From the NCBI GenBank assembly GCA_965275915.1, contig CBDHYI010000007.1, positions 1,550,001 to 1,614,000 of the forward strand: DNA of 64,000 nt, given 5' to 3'. Each line of letters opens with the position of its first letter. Within the stretch, counting starts at the first letter, position 1. This document shows, one piece after another, positions 41,964 to 51,569 of this stretch. The translations under genes were made by a program, and so were the position numbers. The notes under the pieces were generated by a model that worked only from the letters and a program-made list of their open reading frames with translations, made no database searches and was not told the origin of the DNA. Source of the stretch: JBDWFY01 sp965275915 (lineage in GTDB: Bacteria; Pseudomonadota; Alphaproteobacteria; Rhizobiales; Stappiaceae).

Positions 41964-44792
41964 ATGAAAAAACCGCCCATGGAATTTGACGGTCTGATTG
42001 ACGCCGACAAATTGCGCGCCGAGTTTTCCGACCTGACCGGGCCACTGGACAACAACGGTGCCGCCAACGAGGTCCGTGCTCAAATCCTTGCGCGCCTGAA
42101 AGAATGCCTGAAAAGCGGGCGAGACCTGATCGAGAAAAAGCTGCGTGATGACGGCGGCGGCACGCTCTGCGCCGAACGTCTTTGCTATCTGCAGGACGAA
42201 ATTATCCGCATCATTTATGATTTTGCCACCGCCCACGTATACAGCGTCAAAAACCCCTCCACATCGGAACGCATGTCGGTGGTGGCAGTTGGCGGTTACG
42301 GCCGCGGAACACTGGCTCCCGGCTCGGATATCGACCTCCTGTTCGTGCTGCCCTACAAACAGACGCCCTGGGGCGAATCGATCGTTGAATATATTCTTTA
42401 CATGCTCTGGGACATGGGCCTGAAGGTCGGACATGCGACACGCAGCGTCGATGAGTGCATTCGCCTGGCCAAATCGGACATGACCATCCGAACCGCTGTC
42501 CTGGAAGCGCGATATGTCTGGGGCGATGAGGATCTGTTTGAGGATCTTGTGACGCGTTTCAAATCGTCTGTCGTTCAGGGAACCGGCCCGGAATTCATCG
42601 CTGCCAAACTGGCCGAACGCGATGAAAGGCACCGTAACCAGGGCGCATCCCGGTATCTCGTGGAACCCAATGTGAAGGAAGGCAAGGGCGGTCTGCGCGA
42701 TCTGAACACTCTGTTCTGGATCTCCAAATATTTCTACCTGGTCGAGTCGGGTGATGCCCTGGTGAAAAAAGGCGTCTTTTCCCGAAGCGAGCTTGCCCGT
42801 TTCCGAAAATGCGAAGACTTTCTCTGGGCGACCCGCTGTCATATGCACTTTCTGACAGGCCGCGCCGAGGAACGCCTGTCATTCGATATCCAGCGCGAAA
42901 TTGCCGTGCGGCTCAGCTACACGTCGCATCCCGGTCTTCGGGAAGTCGAACGCTTCATGAAGCACTATTTCCTGATTGCCAAGGATGTCGGCGACCTGAC
43001 GCGGATCCTGTGCGCGGCCCTTGAGGAGGAACATATCAAGTCCGCACCGAGCCTCTCCCGCTTTCTCAAATCGCTGGGCGGACGGCGGAGAATCCAGCCG
43101 ATCAAAGGTAATTCAGATTTTATCATTGAAAATCAACGTATTAACATCGCAGCCCCGGATGTTTTCAAACGCGATCCGGTCAATCTGATACGTATTTTTT
43201 TCCTCGCCGGCAGCCACAATATTCCGTTTCATCCCAACGCGATGAAGCGAATCCGGCGGTCTCTGGGTTTGATTGATAACAGCGTACGCGAAAACGAAAC
43301 CGCCAACCGACTGTTCCTGAAAATCCTGACCAGTCGGGACGATCCTGAATCCGTGCTGAGACGCATGAACGAAACCGGTGTCCTGGGACGGTTCGTTCCC
43401 GAATTCGGCAAGGTCGTCGCGATGATGCAGTTCAATATGTACCATCACTATACGGTTGATGAGCATTTGCTCCGATCCATCGGCGTCCTGTCGGAAATCG
43501 AGCGCGGCGAGCTGGATGAAGATCATCCGCTTTCCACCCAGATCATCAAGGGCATCCAGAACCGGAACGCGCTTTATGTGTCGCTGTTCCTGCACGATAT
43601 CGCCAAGGGGCGCCCGCAGGATCATTCGATTGCCGGCGCCCGGATCGCCAAGGAACTCTGTCCCCGCCTCGGCCTCAGCCCAGCGGAAACGGGTCTCGTC
43701 GCCTGGCTCGTTGAAAATCACCTGGTGATGAGCATGGTCGCACAATCGCGCGATCTGAACGACCAGAAAACCATTCAGGACTTTGCCAAAATCGTTCAGA
43801 GCCCGGAGCGGTTGAAACTGCTTCTGATATTGACGGTTGCCGATATCAAAGCGGTCGGCCCCGGAGTTTTCAATGGCTGGAAAGGCCAGTTGCTCAGGAC
43901 GCTCTATTATGAGACCGAACCCGTTCTTGCCGGTGGCCACAGCCAGGTCAGCCGCAAGCAGCAGGTTGCGGTTGCGCAAAATGCACTGCTTGAAAAACTC
44001 ACGAACTGGAGCACGGACGAGCGGGACGCTTATCTTGACCGGCATTATCCGGCTTACTGGATGCGGGTCAATCTGGAAGATCAGGTCAAGCATGCCGAAT
44101 TGATCAGGGAAGCGGACGGGGCCGGCACGAAACTGGCAACGCTGATCCGTCCGCACGAATTTGAAGCGATCACCGAGATAACGGTTCTTGCGCCCGATCA
44201 TCCGCGGCTTCTGACAACAATCGCCGGCGCCTGTTTCATTGCCGGCGCGAATATCGTCGACAGCCAGATCTATACAACGACGGACGGCCTGGCCCTTGAT
44301 ACGATTTCCGTCACCCGCGCGTTTGACAAGAACGAAGACGAACTCAGACGCGCCGAACGCATCACCGAGATCATCAAAAATACGCTGTCCGGTAAAAATC
44401 CGATGCCGGAACATGTGGCGCAAAAAGCGGCTAAAAAGCGCACAAATGCGGCTCATACCTTCGATCTGGAAACCAACGTGCTGGTGACCAATGCCTGGTC
44501 GGATGAATTCACGGTCCTGGAGGTGAGCGGCCTTGACCGGCCTGGGCTGCTTTATGATCTCACCAACGCGATTTCAAATCTGAATCTGAACATCGCCTCC
44601 GCCCATATTGTGACGTTCGGCGAGCGGGCGGTCGACGTATTCTATGTGACGGATCTGATCGGGCACAAAATTTCAAGCGTCGCCCGGCAAAACCGGATCA
44701 AGCAAACCCTTATCGAAGCGTTCGACGGCGAACAAGACAGCCAGCGACGGATTAAGGGGTCAGATGTATCCCACCGCCGGAAAGCCGGATAA
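41964..44792 (+). CDS. glnD: [Protein-PII] uridylyltransferase / uridylyl-removing enzyme
   Basis: GlnD senses glutamine and adds or removes UMP on PII proteins. The 942-residue protein has the nucleotidyltransferase motif GGYGRGTLAPGSDIDLLFVLP (about residue 110), the GlnD linker (YLVEPNVKEGKGGLRDLNTLFWISKY), the HD domain (YTVDEHLLRSIGVL...LFLHDIAKGRPQDHS) and two C-terminal ACT domains (ITVLAPDHPRLLTTIAGACF and LEVSGLDRPGLLYDLTNAIS). The tail after the last ACT domain (RRIKGSDVSHRRKAG) is coded by sequence containing GGGGTCAGATG, which may be a repeat remnant. Confidence 0.96.
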   Translation: MKKPPMEFDGLIDADKLRAEFSDLTGPLDNNGAANEVRAQILARLKECLKSGRDLIEKKLRDDGGGTLCAERLCYLQDEIIRIIYDFATAHVYSVKNPSTSERMSVVAVGGYGRGTLAPGSDIDLLFVLPYKQTPWGESIVEYILYMLWDMGLKVGHATRSVDECIRLAKSDMTIRTAVLEARYVWGDEDLFEDLVTRFKSSVVQGTGPEFIAAKLAERDERHRNQGASRYLVEPNVKEGKGGLRDLNTLFWISKYFYLVESGDALVKKGVFSRSELARFRKCEDFLWATRCHMHFLTGRAEERLSFDIQREIAVRLSYTSHPGLREVERFMKHYFLIAKDVGDLTRILCAALEEEHIKSAPSLSRFLKSLGGRRRIQPIKGNSDFIIENQRINIAAPDVFKRDPVNLIRIFFLAGSHNIPFHPNAMKRIRRSLGLIDNSVRENETANRLFLKILTSRDDPESVLRRMNETGVLGRFVPEFGKVVAMMQFNMYHHYTVDEHLLRSIGVLSEIERGELDEDHPLSTQIIKGIQNRNALYVSLFLHDIAKGRPQDHSIAGARIAKELCPRLGLSPAETGLVAWLVENHLVMSMVAQSRDLNDQKTIQDFAKIVQSPERLKLLLILTVADIKAVGPGVFNGWKGQLLRTLYYETEPVLAGGHSQVSRKQQVAVAQNALLEKLTNWSTDERDAYLDRHYPAYWMRVNLEDQVKHAELIREADGAGTKLATLIRPHEFEAITEITVLAPDHPRLLTTIAGACFIAGANIVDSQIYTTTDGLALDTISVTRAFDKNEDELRRAERITEIIKNTLSGKNPMPEHVAQKAAKKRTNAAHTFDLETNVLVTNAWSDEFTVLEVSGLDRPGLLYDLTNAISNLNLNIASAHIVTFGERAVDVFYVTDLIGHKISSVARQNRIKQTLIEAFDGEQDSQRRIKGSDVSHRRKAG

Positions 44793-44794
44793 AG

Positions 44795-46384
44795 ATGCGG
44801 CTGTTTCGAAATTTCGCAACGGTCGGCGCCGCAACACTCGCAAGTCGCTTTCTGGGGTTCTTCCGCGACATTCTTATTGCCGCGAGCGTCGGCACCGGAC
44901 CGGTTGCCGACGCTTTTTTTGTTGCATTCCGTCTGCCGAACCTGTTTCGGCGCCTGTTTGCGGAAGGGGCTTTCAACGCTGCGTTCGTTCCGCTTTTCGC
45001 AAAGGAAGTGGAAGCAAAAGGCGAAGAGGGATCGCGGGCCTTTGCTGAACAGATTCTCGCCGTCCTCTTCTGGTCGCTGCTGCTTCTCACGCTGGTGGCG
45101 GAACTTGCCGCGCCGGTTCTGGTCTATATTCTGGCACCCGGCTTTTACAGCGAACCGGAAAAATTCGATCTTGCGGTCCTGCTGTCCAGAATTACGTTTC
45201 CCTATCTGCTCTGCATGTCGATCCTGGCGTTTATCAGCGGCATTCTGAACACGTTTCATCGGTTCGCCGCTGCGGCCTTTGCGCCGGTTTTGCTCAATGT
45301 CGTCATGATCGCGGTTCTTTCGGCCGTTGTCGTACTGGGGCTGGGCCCCTCGCCGATGACGGGCATTGTACTGGCAATCGGTGTTGCCGTTGCTGGACTG
45401 GTTCAGGTTCTTGCCCTGATCATCGCTCTGAAACACTACGGCTATCACATCAGGCTAACGCGGCCGCGCCTGACCCCGAATGTGAAAAGGCTGCTTGCGC
45501 TCGGCATTCCCGGGGTTATCGCGGGCGGCATCACGCAAATCAATATCGCGGTGGGAACCATTATTGCCTCCGCCCAGGACAGCGCCGTCTCCTACCTTTA
45601 TTACGCCGACCGTATCTACCAGCTGCCGCTGGGGGTCGTCGGCATCGCCATCGGCGTGGTCCTGTTGCCCAACATATCCAGACACTTGAAGGCAGGCGAT
45701 CCGGACCAGGTGCATGAAACCCAGAACCGGTCGCTTGAATTCGGCCTTGCTTTGACACTCCCGGCCGCGGTCGCTCTGGTGGTTATCCCCGAACCGATCA
45801 TCAGCGTTCTGTTTCAGCGCGGCGCGTTCGATGCTGAAGATACGGCCTTCACGACAACGGCCCTCGCCGCCTTCGGCCTCGGCCTTCCCGCCTTCGTTCT
45901 GATCAAAGTGTTTTCGCCGGGATTTTTTGCCCGCGAAGACACCCGGACACCGATGTGGTTTGCAGGTATCAGCATGATCGTCAATGTTGCCGGCTCACTG
46001 GCCCTGTTTCCCGTCATCGGTCATGTGGGAATCGCACTGGCCACATCCGTTGCCGGCTGGGTCAACGCCATCCTGCTTGGCGGCATGCTCTGGCGGCAGG
46101 GCTATTTTGTTGCCGACCGGGCCCTGCTTGTCCGGCTGCCGCTGCTGTGTGTCGCAAGCGTGCTGATGGGGGGCATTGTCTGGTATGGAGCGGACATGCT
46201 GTTTGACGCCCTGCACGCGCCTTTGCTGGTGGTTCGATTTACATCGCTCGCCGGTCTGGTTGCGCTGGGAATGGCCAGCTTTGCCTTCTTTGTGCAGGTG
46301 ACCGGCGCCGTCGATCTGCTGGGCTTTCTCAGTAAATCACTGAAACGCAGGTCAGCACCCGCTGACGCTCCGGGACAGGATTAA
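44795..46384 (+). CDS. murJ: Lipid II flippase MurJ
   Basis: MurJ flips lipid II across the inner membrane for murein synthesis. The 529-residue protein has about 14 hydrophobic segments and the family start RNFATVGAATLASRFLGFFRDILIAASVGTGPVADAFFVAFRLPNLFRRLFAEGAFNAAFVPLF. The conserved arginines of the central cavity lie in this stretch. The YYADRIYQLPLGVVGIAIGVVLLP segment is also present. It starts two bases after glnD. The mutS-glnD-murJ-trpS grouping is known in Rhizobiales. Confidence 0.96.
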   Translation: MRLFRNFATVGAATLASRFLGFFRDILIAASVGTGPVADAFFVAFRLPNLFRRLFAEGAFNAAFVPLFAKEVEAKGEEGSRAFAEQILAVLFWSLLLLTLVAELAAPVLVYILAPGFYSEPEKFDLAVLLSRITFPYLLCMSILAFISGILNTFHRFAAAAFAPVLLNVVMIAVLSAVVVLGLGPSPMTGIVLAIGVAVAGLVQVLALIIALKHYGYHIRLTRPRLTPNVKRLLALGIPGVIAGGITQINIAVGTIIASAQDSAVSYLYYADRIYQLPLGVVGIAIGVVLLPNISRHLKAGDPDQVHETQNRSLEFGLALTLPAAVALVVIPEPIISVLFQRGAFDAEDTAFTTTALAAFGLGLPAFVLIKVFSPGFFAREDTRTPMWFAGISMIVNVAGSLALFPVIGHVGIALATSVAGWVNAILLGGMLWRQGYFVADRALLVRLPLLCVASVLMGGIVWYGADMLFDALHAPLLVVRFTSLAGLVALGMASFAFFVQVTGAVDLLGFLSKSLKRRSAPADAPGQD

Positions 46385-46519
46385 TCAACCCTGTTACAGG
46401 AATTGGCTCTTGCGTGCGGCCCTTTGCTTCGCCATAACGCACCGCACGATCCCGGTCCGGCGGGATCAGGCATGCCCAGATCAGCACACGGCGTGCACTG
46501 ACAGCGAAGGATCAAAAGT

Positions 46520-47599
46520 ATGACGGCGTTCCAGCCACGGGTATTTTCGGGCGTCCAACCCACCGGCAATCTGCATCTTGGCAACTATCTGGGCGCAATA
46601 TCGCGCTTCGTACCGCTGCAGGATGACTATCCCTGCATCTACTGCGTCGTCGATATGCACGCCATCTCCGTCTGGCAGGACCCGTCCGCCCTTACCAGGG
46701 AAATCCGGGAAGTGGCAGCCGCTTATCTTGCCGCCGGCATCGATCCTTCGCGCAGCATCATATTCAATCAGAGCCAGGTGCCCTGCCATGCGGAACTCGC
46801 ATGGATTTTCAATTGCGTTGCGCGCCTGGGCTGGCTCAACCGCATGACCCAGTTCAAGGAGAAAGCCGGCAAAAACCGCGAAAACGCATCGGTCGGGCTC
46901 TTCACATATCCGGCATTGATGGCAGCGGACATCCTCGCCTATCACGGCACACATGTTCCGGTGGGCGAGGATCAGAAGCAGCATCTTGAACTGACCCGTG
47001 ATATTGCGCAGAAGTTCAACAATGACTTCGGCGACCGGATCAAGGAACTGGGTCATGGCGTGCCCAATCCGGAAAAAGATCACAACGGACCGGATGAGAT
47101 CTTCTTCCCGCTGACGGAACCGCTCATTGCGGGACCGGCAACCCGGATCATGTCACTGCGTGATGGTTCAAAGAAAATGTCCAAATCCGATCCGTCGGAC
47201 CTGTCGCGCATCAATCTGACCGATGATGCGGATGCGATCGCCAAAAAGATCAAGCGGGCAAAGACGGATCCGGATCCGCTCCCCGGGGACGTCGGCGGCC
47301 TCGGCGACCGTCCTGAGGCGGACAATCTTGTCGGGATCTATGCGGCTCTGTCCGGTACAAGCAAGGAACAGGTCCTGAAAGACCATGGCGGTGCACAGTT
47401 CTCGGCTTTCAAACCCGCCCTTGCAGATCTTGCGGTCGAACGTCTGGCGCCGATGGCCGACGAAATGCGGCGCCTTACCGCGGATCCCGGTCACATCGAT
47501 CAGGTGCTTGCCGATGGCTCACAGCGGGCCGCGGACATTGCGGAACCGATTCTCCATAAGACCCGGGAAATTGTCGGTTTTCTGAATTCCAGGACCTGA
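46520..47599 (+). CDS. trpS: Tryptophanyl-tRNA synthetase
   Basis: TrpRS charges tRNA-Trp. The 359-residue class I enzyme has the HIGH-like GVQPTGNLHLGNYLGAI, the tryptophan pocket region (YCVVDMHAISV...GVLFTYPALMAADIL-type segment) and the KMSKS loop KKMSKSDPSD. The length is slightly above that of E. coli TrpS (334 aa), as is common in alphaproteobacteria. It follows murJ by 135 bases, so it may have its own promoter. The downstream M23 gene is convergent. Confidence 0.96.
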   Translation: MTAFQPRVFSGVQPTGNLHLGNYLGAISRFVPLQDDYPCIYCVVDMHAISVWQDPSALTREIREVAAAYLAAGIDPSRSIIFNQSQVPCHAELAWIFNCVARLGWLNRMTQFKEKAGKNRENASVGLFTYPALMAADILAYHGTHVPVGEDQKQHLELTRDIAQKFNNDFGDRIKELGHGVPNPEKDHNGPDEIFFPLTEPLIAGPATRIMSLRDGSKKMSKSDPSDLSRINLTDDADAIAKKIKRAKTDPDPLPGDVGGLGDRPEADNLVGIYAALSGTSKEQVLKDHGGAQFSAFKPALADLAVERLAPMADEMRRLTADPGHIDQVLADGSQRAADIAEPILHKTREIVGFLNSRT

Positions 47600-47671
47600 T
47601 CTTCGCTCAGGGTCAAATCGACAGAGGCAAGCGGGAAAGTCAGGGCCGGTCAAACGGTCCTGCCGATCTGT

Positions 47672-48664
47672 TCAGAGCTCTATGCTGATCGTTCTTTCAA
47701 GCAGAACACGGCCGTCCCGTTCCAGTTTGTAGGTCGCCTCATACATCCCGCGCGGCCAGCCGCCCCTTGGTGTTTTTTTGCCGATATAGGCGACGTACCG
47801 CGCTTTGAAACGCTCCTGCGGGTCAATCGGCATTTCCGCAACCAGGCCCTTCGGACCGGTAATAACCACCGACTGGCGATCGGTGGGCTCCAAGTTGATA
47901 ACCCGAAGATAGGCCACAAGGGCCGGGCCGTTACGCACCGGCAGCGGCCAGTGGTCTTCCCGCAGCCGTTCGACCTCCACAGGTTTGACAGGCCGGTCGG
48001 TGAAGGCGAAATCGACAAGCTGAAACATCGGTTCAGAAAGCACGTCAGCCGCGGACTCCGTCCACAGGGGTGTTTTTTCCGAACGGCAATCATCGCCGGG
48101 CGACAGACCCGAATACGGATCGACAACCCTCCCGTCTTTCCGAAGAGTCATATGAACATGCGGAAATTCCGTCTTACCGGACATTCCGACGAGCCCAATC
48201 GGCTGACCAACGGCGACCTTGTCATCTTCCTGAACACTGACACTGCCTTCTCTCAGGTGACAATACTGGGATTCCCATCCATCGCCATGATCGATAATTA
48301 GCCCGTTTCCGCACTCTTTGCCGGAAAGGCTTTTATACTGGCCGGATATGGAAAGGTCGTCCGCAACGCCATCTCTTAACCGAACGACTGTTCCCGGAGC
48401 AGCCGCGAGCACGGAAACGCCCTTCAGGAGAGCGCCGATATTGCGCAGGCGAATATCCGTTCCTTTGTGACCGTCATACGTGGCTTCAGAGCACTGATAG
48501 TCTCCGCGACCGGAGCCCTCGTCGATATCAACCAGGCTTTGCACAAAGCAGTCCGCGCCGATTGTGCAATCGATGGGCAGATCTACCTGAAACGCATCCT
48601 GCTGCGCGTGGCCGGGGGCGCTCACCCACATCATCATGAACGCGGATACCAACCATCTGGGCAT
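47672..48664 (-). CDS. Secreted M23/LytM-family peptidase
   Basis: The 330-residue protein starts at ATG 48664 with a signal peptide (MPRWLVSAFMMMWVSAPGHAQ). Its central region has a LytM-type site: HKGTDIRL supplies His and Asp, and GKTEFPHVHMTLRKDG supplies the HxH motif, so the zinc ligands are present. It probably cleaves peptidoglycan cross-links in the periplasm. The C-terminal 130 residues, ending RDGRVLLERTISIEL, form an extra beta-rich domain of unknown role. It is convergent with trpS. Confidence 0.88.
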   Translation of the reverse strand: MPRWLVSAFMMMWVSAPGHAQQDAFQVDLPIDCTIGADCFVQSLVDIDEGSGRGDYQCSEATYDGHKGTDIRLRNIGALLKGVSVLAAAPGTVVRLRDGVADDLSISGQYKSLSGKECGNGLIIDHGDGWESQYCHLREGSVSVQEDDKVAVGQPIGLVGMSGKTEFPHVHMTLRKDGRVVDPYSGLSPGDDCRSEKTPLWTESAADVLSEPMFQLVDFAFTDRPVKPVEVERLREDHWPLPVRNGPALVAYLRVINLEPTDRQSVVITGPKGLVAEMPIDPQERFKARYVAYIGKKTPRGGWPRGMYEATYKLERDGRVLLERTISIEL

Positions 48665-48806
48665 ATGACGATCCTCGCTCACAAGTGACCGGAGCCGGCA
48701 CAACGCCACATCAAGCAGGCAACAGCGGGGCGTATCTGTGGTGTTTACGGGAATTCACAGGGACGCACGGTCTCTCCGGCGGAAGTCAACGCGGTTCAAT
48801 GGCCCC

Positions 48807-49928
48807 TCAGGCGGCTGCTCTCTGGCCGGTGGCCGGATCTTCGGCCGGCCGTGTCTGTTCGTAATGGCGGCCAAACCGGTTCTTGAGAAACGTCGAAAGA
48901 TCGACATCCTCCTGCCGGATCAGGCCGTTGTCCGGCAACTGCCCGCCGGCGACCAGATCCAAAGCCGTCAATATTCCGGAGGCGGTTGTCAGTTGGATTG
49001 CGCTGAGATGGCGGTCGCCGATCCGCCGATCGTAGATTTTGTTGGCATAGCTTTCCTGAACGAGACGGCCGGATTGCAGTCCGCTTACCGTGACAAAGAC
49101 CAGAACAACGTCCTGCCTCGTCGCCGGGATGGATGCCTCAAGAATCTCTTTCAGCAGGTCCTGCCGACCGGACAGCTTCAGGTCATTCAGCAGAACACTC
49201 ATGATGGCATGATGGCCGGGATAGCGGACCGACCGATAGTTCATGTTCCGCACGCGTCCCTTGTAGGTATCGCATAAGGTTCCGAGGCCGCCGGAGGTGT
49301 TGAATGCTTCATAGCGGACGCCATCCAGCGCGAATTCCTCAAGACCGGCAAGGGCCGGTGTTTTGACGAGTTCGCCATCGACGATCGCATCGCACGGTTT
49401 GCAGTATTCGTTGATGACACCTTCCGTGCTCCAGGTCAGGTTGTATTTCAGCGCATTGGTCGGAAACTTCGGTAACGCGCCGACACGCATCCTCACAAAA
49501 TCAAGATCGTCGAACCGTTTTGCAAGATCGTTCGCAACAATGGAGATGAACCCCGGCGCCAGCCCGCATTGGGGCATGAAGGCGGTCGATGCGCCCTCAG
49601 CGATCCGCATGACCTCTCCGGTGCTGCCGACATCCTCGGTCAGATCGAAATAATGAACATTTGCCCGCCGGGCCGCTCTTGCGACGGATACTGTCAGGAA
49701 ATAGGGGCACGCGCTCAAGATCGCGAACTTGCCCGCGGCAAGATCGGCAACGGCGTCCTCGTTGCGCGCATCCAGAACCCGCTTTTCAACACCGGGAAGA
49801 TCATCGATGCGCGCCAGTGCTTTTTCGTCCCGATCGGCGATTGTGACCCGATAATCCGGTTCCCGCGCGAGCAGATAGGACAGCGTTTCGCCAATTTTCC
49901 CGCCACCGACAACCAGAATATGTTTCAT
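48807..49928 (-). CDS. Saccharopine dehydrogenase family protein
   Basis: The 373-residue protein has a Rossmann start MKHILVVGGGKIGETLSYLLAREPDYRVTIADRD and the saccharopine-dehydrogenase segments CPYFLTVSVARAARRANVHYFDLTED, FMPQCGLAPGFISIVANDLAKRFDDLD and FNTSGGLGTLCDTYKGRVRNMNYRSVRYPGH. Length and motifs fit saccharopine reductase or lysine 6-dehydrogenase. An Lrp-type regulator lies 150 bases upstream on the same strand, which supports an amino-acid, perhaps lysine, catabolic role. Which of the two reactions it performs cannot be told. Confidence 0.85.
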   Translation of the reverse strand: MKHILVVGGGKIGETLSYLLAREPDYRVTIADRDEKALARIDDLPGVEKRVLDARNEDAVADLAAGKFAILSACPYFLTVSVARAARRANVHYFDLTEDVGSTGEVMRIAEGASTAFMPQCGLAPGFISIVANDLAKRFDDLDFVRMRVGALPKFPTNALKYNLTWSTEGVINEYCKPCDAIVDGELVKTPALAGLEEFALDGVRYEAFNTSGGLGTLCDTYKGRVRNMNYRSVRYPGHHAIMSVLLNDLKLSGRQDLLKEILEASIPATRQDVVLVFVTVSGLQSGRLVQESYANKIYDRRIGDRHLSAIQLTTASGILTALDLVAGGQLPDNGLIRQEDVDLSTFLKNRFGRHYEQTRPAEDPATGQRAAA

Positions 49929-50078
49929 GCTCAGGGTTCCTTGAAGTTTCCGTTCTCCCTGATTTAGGTATGATTCGCTGTCGGATTTAAGTGTGGTTTC
50001 GTCGAATCGACCGAATATATCCGGTGAAATGACGGATCACCCGTCAAATTACTGTTTTTGGGTTCAAAAGTCCGAAAA

Positions 50079-50564
50079 TCAAGACCGACCGGATGCATTC
50101 AACGCGGCACCGGCAACACTCTGACGACGATCGAACTTGCGGGAAAGAACAATGACCGAGCGCGACCTTTCAACGCCCGGGACTTCGGCAATATCATCAA
50201 GAAGATCATCCAGATCCTCCAGATGATCGGTTTCCACGGTCAGAAACAGGTCATATTGCCCACCAACCGTCATGCAGAGTTTGATTTCCGGATAGGTTTC
50301 AAGTTCTTGCACAACTTTGCGGGACTGCTGCTGCTGAACGGACAAAAGCACCAGAGCCTGTGCCCTTCGCTCGCCGGGCCGGGCACCCATAACGACAGTG
50401 TAGCCTGCAATCGTGCCGTCGCGCTCCAGGCGGGTCAGCCGCTCATGAACCGTCGAACGGGCGACATCAAGCCGACGGGCCAGACTGGACGTCGAGTCCC
50501 GTGCATTGGTCTGCAGAAGCGCCAGCAATCGGCGGTCCAGGTCATCCAACTGAGACGTCACCAT
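50079..50564 (-). CDS. Lrp/AsnC-family transcriptional regulator
   Basis: The 161-residue protein has an N-terminal winged HTH (LDDLDRRLLALLQTNARDSTSSLARRLDVARSTVHERLTRLERDGTIAGYTV) and a C-terminal RAM ligand domain (YPEIKLCMTVGGQYDLFLTVETDHLEDLDDLLDDIAEVPGVERSRSVIVL). ATG 50564 has GAGGATTG seven bases upstream. It precedes the saccharopine-dehydrogenase gene and is a likely regulator of it. Three inverted repeats lie in its upstream region. Confidence 0.92.
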   Translation of the reverse strand: MVTSQLDDLDRRLLALLQTNARDSTSSLARRLDVARSTVHERLTRLERDGTIAGYTVVMGARPGERRAQALVLLSVQQQQSRKVVQELETYPEIKLCMTVGGQYDLFLTVETDHLEDLDDLLDDIAEVPGVERSRSVIVLSRKFDRRQSVAGAALNASGRS

Positions 50565-50649
50565 ATTTGCAATCCTCACAGAGCCATATTGAGCATTTCA
50601 CAGGTACGTCATTTTGCCGGATAGTTTGTGAATTTGTCGACCCTTATCC

Positions 50650-50730
50650 GATAACCGGCAGGGTTATCCATCAAAGGATGTGAGACTGCTCACATCCGTT
50701 CAAAAATCTGAGACATGTGACAGGTGTCAC
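50650..50730. promoter_or_regulatory. Three consecutive inverted repeats in a divergent promoter region
   Basis: Three perfect inverted repeats lie in 81 bases: GATAACC-N5-GGTTATC (50650-50668), GGATGTGAG-N4-CTCACATCC (50676-50697) and GTGACA-N2-TGTCAC (50717-50730). They sit between the leftward lrp gene and the rightward small secreted-protein gene. They may be operators, with Lrp autoregulation as one option, or RNA hairpins. Nothing else was recognised in 50565-50845. Confidence 0.5.
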
Positions 50731-50845
50731 TCCGTTTTTTGGCCCACACTCCCATGTTAAATACAGGCACCGAACGCCCGCAAGGAGACCGTCCACGATG
50801 GGTTTCGGAGATGCCGATGTAAACAAACCACTGAAGGAGGTTGTC

Positions 50846-51157
50846 ATGGTTAAATCAGCTTTGGCTGCATTATTGGCGGCTTCCGGTCTGGTCAGCGCAA
50901 CTAGTCTGCCGGCGGAAGCCCAGTTTCAACGCTGCACAACGCACACAAAGCTGCTGCAGCAATTGTCGGATCGATACAAGGAAGTGCCGACAGCAATGGG
51001 AATCGTCAACGACAAGGCCCTGATGCAGATGTACGCATCCGATGAGACGGGATCCTGGACAATTGTCATTACGAATGCCGAAGGCAAGGCCTGCATCGTC
51101 GCGACCGGTCACAGTTGGGAAGATTTCGAGCCCGGACTCAAAGGACCCGGTGTCTGA
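50846..51157 (+). CDS. Small secreted protein of unknown function
   Basis: The 103-residue protein starts at ATG 50846 with AGGAGG five bases upstream. A signal peptide (MVKSALAALLAASGLVSATSLPAEA) is followed by a short mature domain, QFQRCTTHTKLLQQLSDRYKEVPTAMGIVNDKALMQMYASDETGSWTIVITNAEGKACIVATGHSWED. Two cysteines could form one disulfide. I recognise no characterised family. The strong ribosome site suggests good expression. Confidence 0.75.
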   Translation: MVKSALAALLAASGLVSATSLPAEAQFQRCTTHTKLLQQLSDRYKEVPTAMGIVNDKALMQMYASDETGSWTIVITNAEGKACIVATGHSWEDFEPGLKGPGV

Positions 51158-51216
51158 CAATTACGCAGACGTCCGTCTGCATTCCTCGATGGCGAACGCG
51201 GACGGACGGACCTGGA

Positions 51217-51516
51217 TTACCTGATGCGAAACCGGATCGGATCATAGCACTGGTAGGCGACCGGACATTGTTTCTTATCCGCCGTCTGCGCCCACTGAGG
51301 CTTTATCTTTTCAAAATATTGGCAATATCCCCTCGTTGCGACGAACCGCGAGTAAGTATGCGGTCCGGTTGAGAGTATGACCGCCCCCCTTTCACGGACG
51401 AATTGCTGGGCCTGCGCGCAGGTCATGCGCCAGACTTCCGGGTAGGCAAAAGCGTTGTTTGCGGACAGAAACACGATGACGACAAACAGCCCTGCTGATC
51501 GAAGAAATCCCGACAT
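51217..51516 (-). CDS. Small secreted cysteine-containing protein
   Basis: The 99-residue protein starts at ATG 51516 with AAAGGATG six bases upstream. A signal peptide (MSGFLRSAGLFVVIVFLSANNAFA) precedes a mature part with four cysteines (MTCAQAQ, RGYCQYF, KQCPVAYQC), so two disulfides are likely. The family is unknown. It is convergent with the other small secreted protein, 59 bases apart. Confidence 0.7.
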   Translation of the reverse strand: MSGFLRSAGLFVVIVFLSANNAFAYPEVWRMTCAQAQQFVRERGAVILSTGPHTYSRFVATRGYCQYFEKIKPQWAQTADKKQCPVAYQCYDPIRFRIR

Positions 51517-51569
51517 TTGAAACATCCTTTACCTGTGCCTTCCCATATAGGAGACAGAAGGGCTTCCCA

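Noticed and set aside
43113..44456. 447-codon minus frame opposite glnD
   Set aside because: It is antisense to the glnD HD/ACT region and matches no family.
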